Source: a bacterium (GTDB lineage Bacteria > JAUVQV01 > DATDCY01). Taken from it: DNA of 8,153 nucleotides. Position numbers and translations under genes: made by a program. Under the pieces are notes generated by a model. It was not told the DNA's origin, ran no database searches, and worked only from the letters and a program-made list of their open reading frames with translations. Shown piece after piece: positions 7,411 through 8,153 of this stretch (the first letter of the stretch is position 1; each line of letters opens with the position of its first letter). The stretch covers positions 1-8,153 of the forward strand of contig DATDCY010000217.1 in the NCBI GenBank assembly GCA_036524115.1. The letters run 5' to 3'.

Positions 7411-8153
7411 TCCCCGCCCCCCGGTTCCTCGGGGTGGAGGGCCGTGTACACCGCGGCCGCGGCGCGCGCCGGGACCAGCCGCTCGAGGTCGGCGCGCGAG
7501 GCCGCGCGGACCCCCGCGATCCCGCCGCAGGCCTCGAGCAGGCGAACCTGTCGCTTCGGGCCCAGGCCGGGGATGCCGCTCAGGGGGCCCGTGAGCAGCC
7601 GCCGCGAGCGCAGCATGCGGTGGTACGCGACGGCGAAGCGGTGGGCCTCGTCGCGCACGCGCTGCAGCAGGGCCAGTGCCGGATCCCCGGACGCGAGCGC
7701 GAGCGGCGCCCCACGCCCCGCGGCGAAGACCGCGTCGGTCCCCCGCTTCTCGGACGGCTTCGCGATCGCCAGCAGCAGGCGCGGGCGCCAGGGCGACCCC
7801 GCCAGCGCCCCCTCGACGGCGCCGAGCTGACCCCGGCCCCCGTCGAGGAGGACCACGTCCGGCCCCGTCCAGGAACCGGAGGCGACGCGCGCCGCGAGCC
7901 GGCCCACGGCCTCCGCGAGCATCGCGAAGTCATCGGGCGCCCCCGCCCGCCGGATGCGGAAGCGCCGGTAGCGCTGCCGGCGCAGGGCCCCGTCCTCCCA
8001 CCAGACCAGCGACGCGACCGCGTCGGTGCCGGAGAGGTTCGAGACGTCGAGGCACGCCAGGGACCGCAGCTCCTCCCCGGCGCCCCCCGCGACGCGCCCG
8101 ACCTCCGCCAGCACCGCGTCGCCGCCGCCGGCGGCGCCGGCCTTCTCCTCCTG
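7383..8153 (-). CDS. uvrC: UvrABC excinuclease subunit UvrC, C-terminal part (partial)
   Basis: The last 256 residues are visible; the frame stays open to the right edge, so the GIY-YIG and UvrB-interacting parts lie outside. UvrC incises DNA on both sides of a lesion marked by UvrAB. The visible part is the RNase H-like nuclease that makes the 5' incision: CLDVSNLSGTDAVAS with catalytic Asp, YRRFRIR, DDFAML, VLLDGGRGQL with a second Asp, and LLQRVRDEAHRFAVAYHR with the His. It is followed by a helix-hairpin-helix DNA-binding domain (LSGIPGLGPKRQVRLLEACGG). All key residues are present, so the gene looks functional. A short Gly/Pro-rich tail runs 28 bases into the end of the convergent kinase gene. 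It is on the opposite strand to the sensor pair and functionally unrelated. Confidence 0.96.
   Translation of the reverse strand, partial: QEEKAGAAGGGDAVLAEVGRVAGGAGEELRSLACLDVSNLSGTDAVASLVWWEDGALRRQRYRRFRIRRAGAPDDFAMLAEAVGRLAARVASGSWTGPDVVLLDGGRGQLGAVEGALAGSPWRPRLLLAIAKPSEKRGTDAVFAAGRGAPLALASGDPALALLQRVRDEAHRFAVAYHRMLRSRRLLTGPLSGIPGLGPKRQVRLLEACGGIAGVRAASRADLERLVPARAAAAVYTALHPEEPGGGDQAGGAPAG

Noticed and set aside
7419-7434. Hairpin CCCCG-6-CGGGG shortly after the kinase stop codon, considered as a terminator
   Set aside because: The stem is only 5 bp, no T-tract follows on either strand, and it lies inside the uvrC coding region, where GC-rich pairing is expected by chance.

Overview
This is a very GC-rich bacterial window, densely packed, with seven well-supported protein genes and one gene fragment. 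It suggests a Gram-negative bacterium with a rod-type cytoskeleton. The evidence is MreB, a predicted lipoprotein receptor, secreted proteins, and a histidine kinase whose periplasmic domain carries a c-type haem motif. The haem motif and the GC content would fit a deltaproteobacterial or similar environmental lineage, but nothing here fixes the taxon. I found no tRNA, rRNA, CRISPR array, insertion sequence or other mobile element. No stretch without a gene exceeds about 130 bases.

Layout. Positions 1-3235 are a compact minus-strand operon, read right to left: a sugar-nucleotide pyrophosphorylase with a left-handed beta-helix tail (3235-2165), a ROK-family sugar kinase (2162-1209), mreB (1166-141), and the first 46 codons of a secreted or membrane-anchored protein (140-1). 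The spacers are 2, 42 and 0 bases. A good promoter candidate for this operon lies at 3278-3307. Divergent from it, on the plus strand, is an exported TPR protein with an HELTH zinc-protease domain (3362-4597).

After an 84-base gap with a promoter (TTGTCT-18-TATAGT) and a perfect inverted repeat comes a two-gene unit. It encodes a PhnD-like periplasmic binding lipoprotein (4682-5626) and a membrane histidine kinase (5638-7410). No permease or ATPase accompanies the binding protein, and no response regulator accompanies the kinase. The simplest reading is a ligand-sensing pair in which the lipoprotein is the receptor and the kinase the transducer. The kinase has a single CxxCH haem c motif in its predicted helical sensor domain. 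The window ends with the C-terminal part of uvrC (7383-8153, minus), whose 3' end overlaps the 3' end of the kinase gene by 28 bases.

How the genes work together. The minus-strand operon plausibly links sugar phosphorylation and nucleotide-sugar synthesis to envelope growth directed by MreB. The plus-strand pair is an envelope signalling module and is the most interesting part of the window. uvrC is an unrelated DNA-repair gene.
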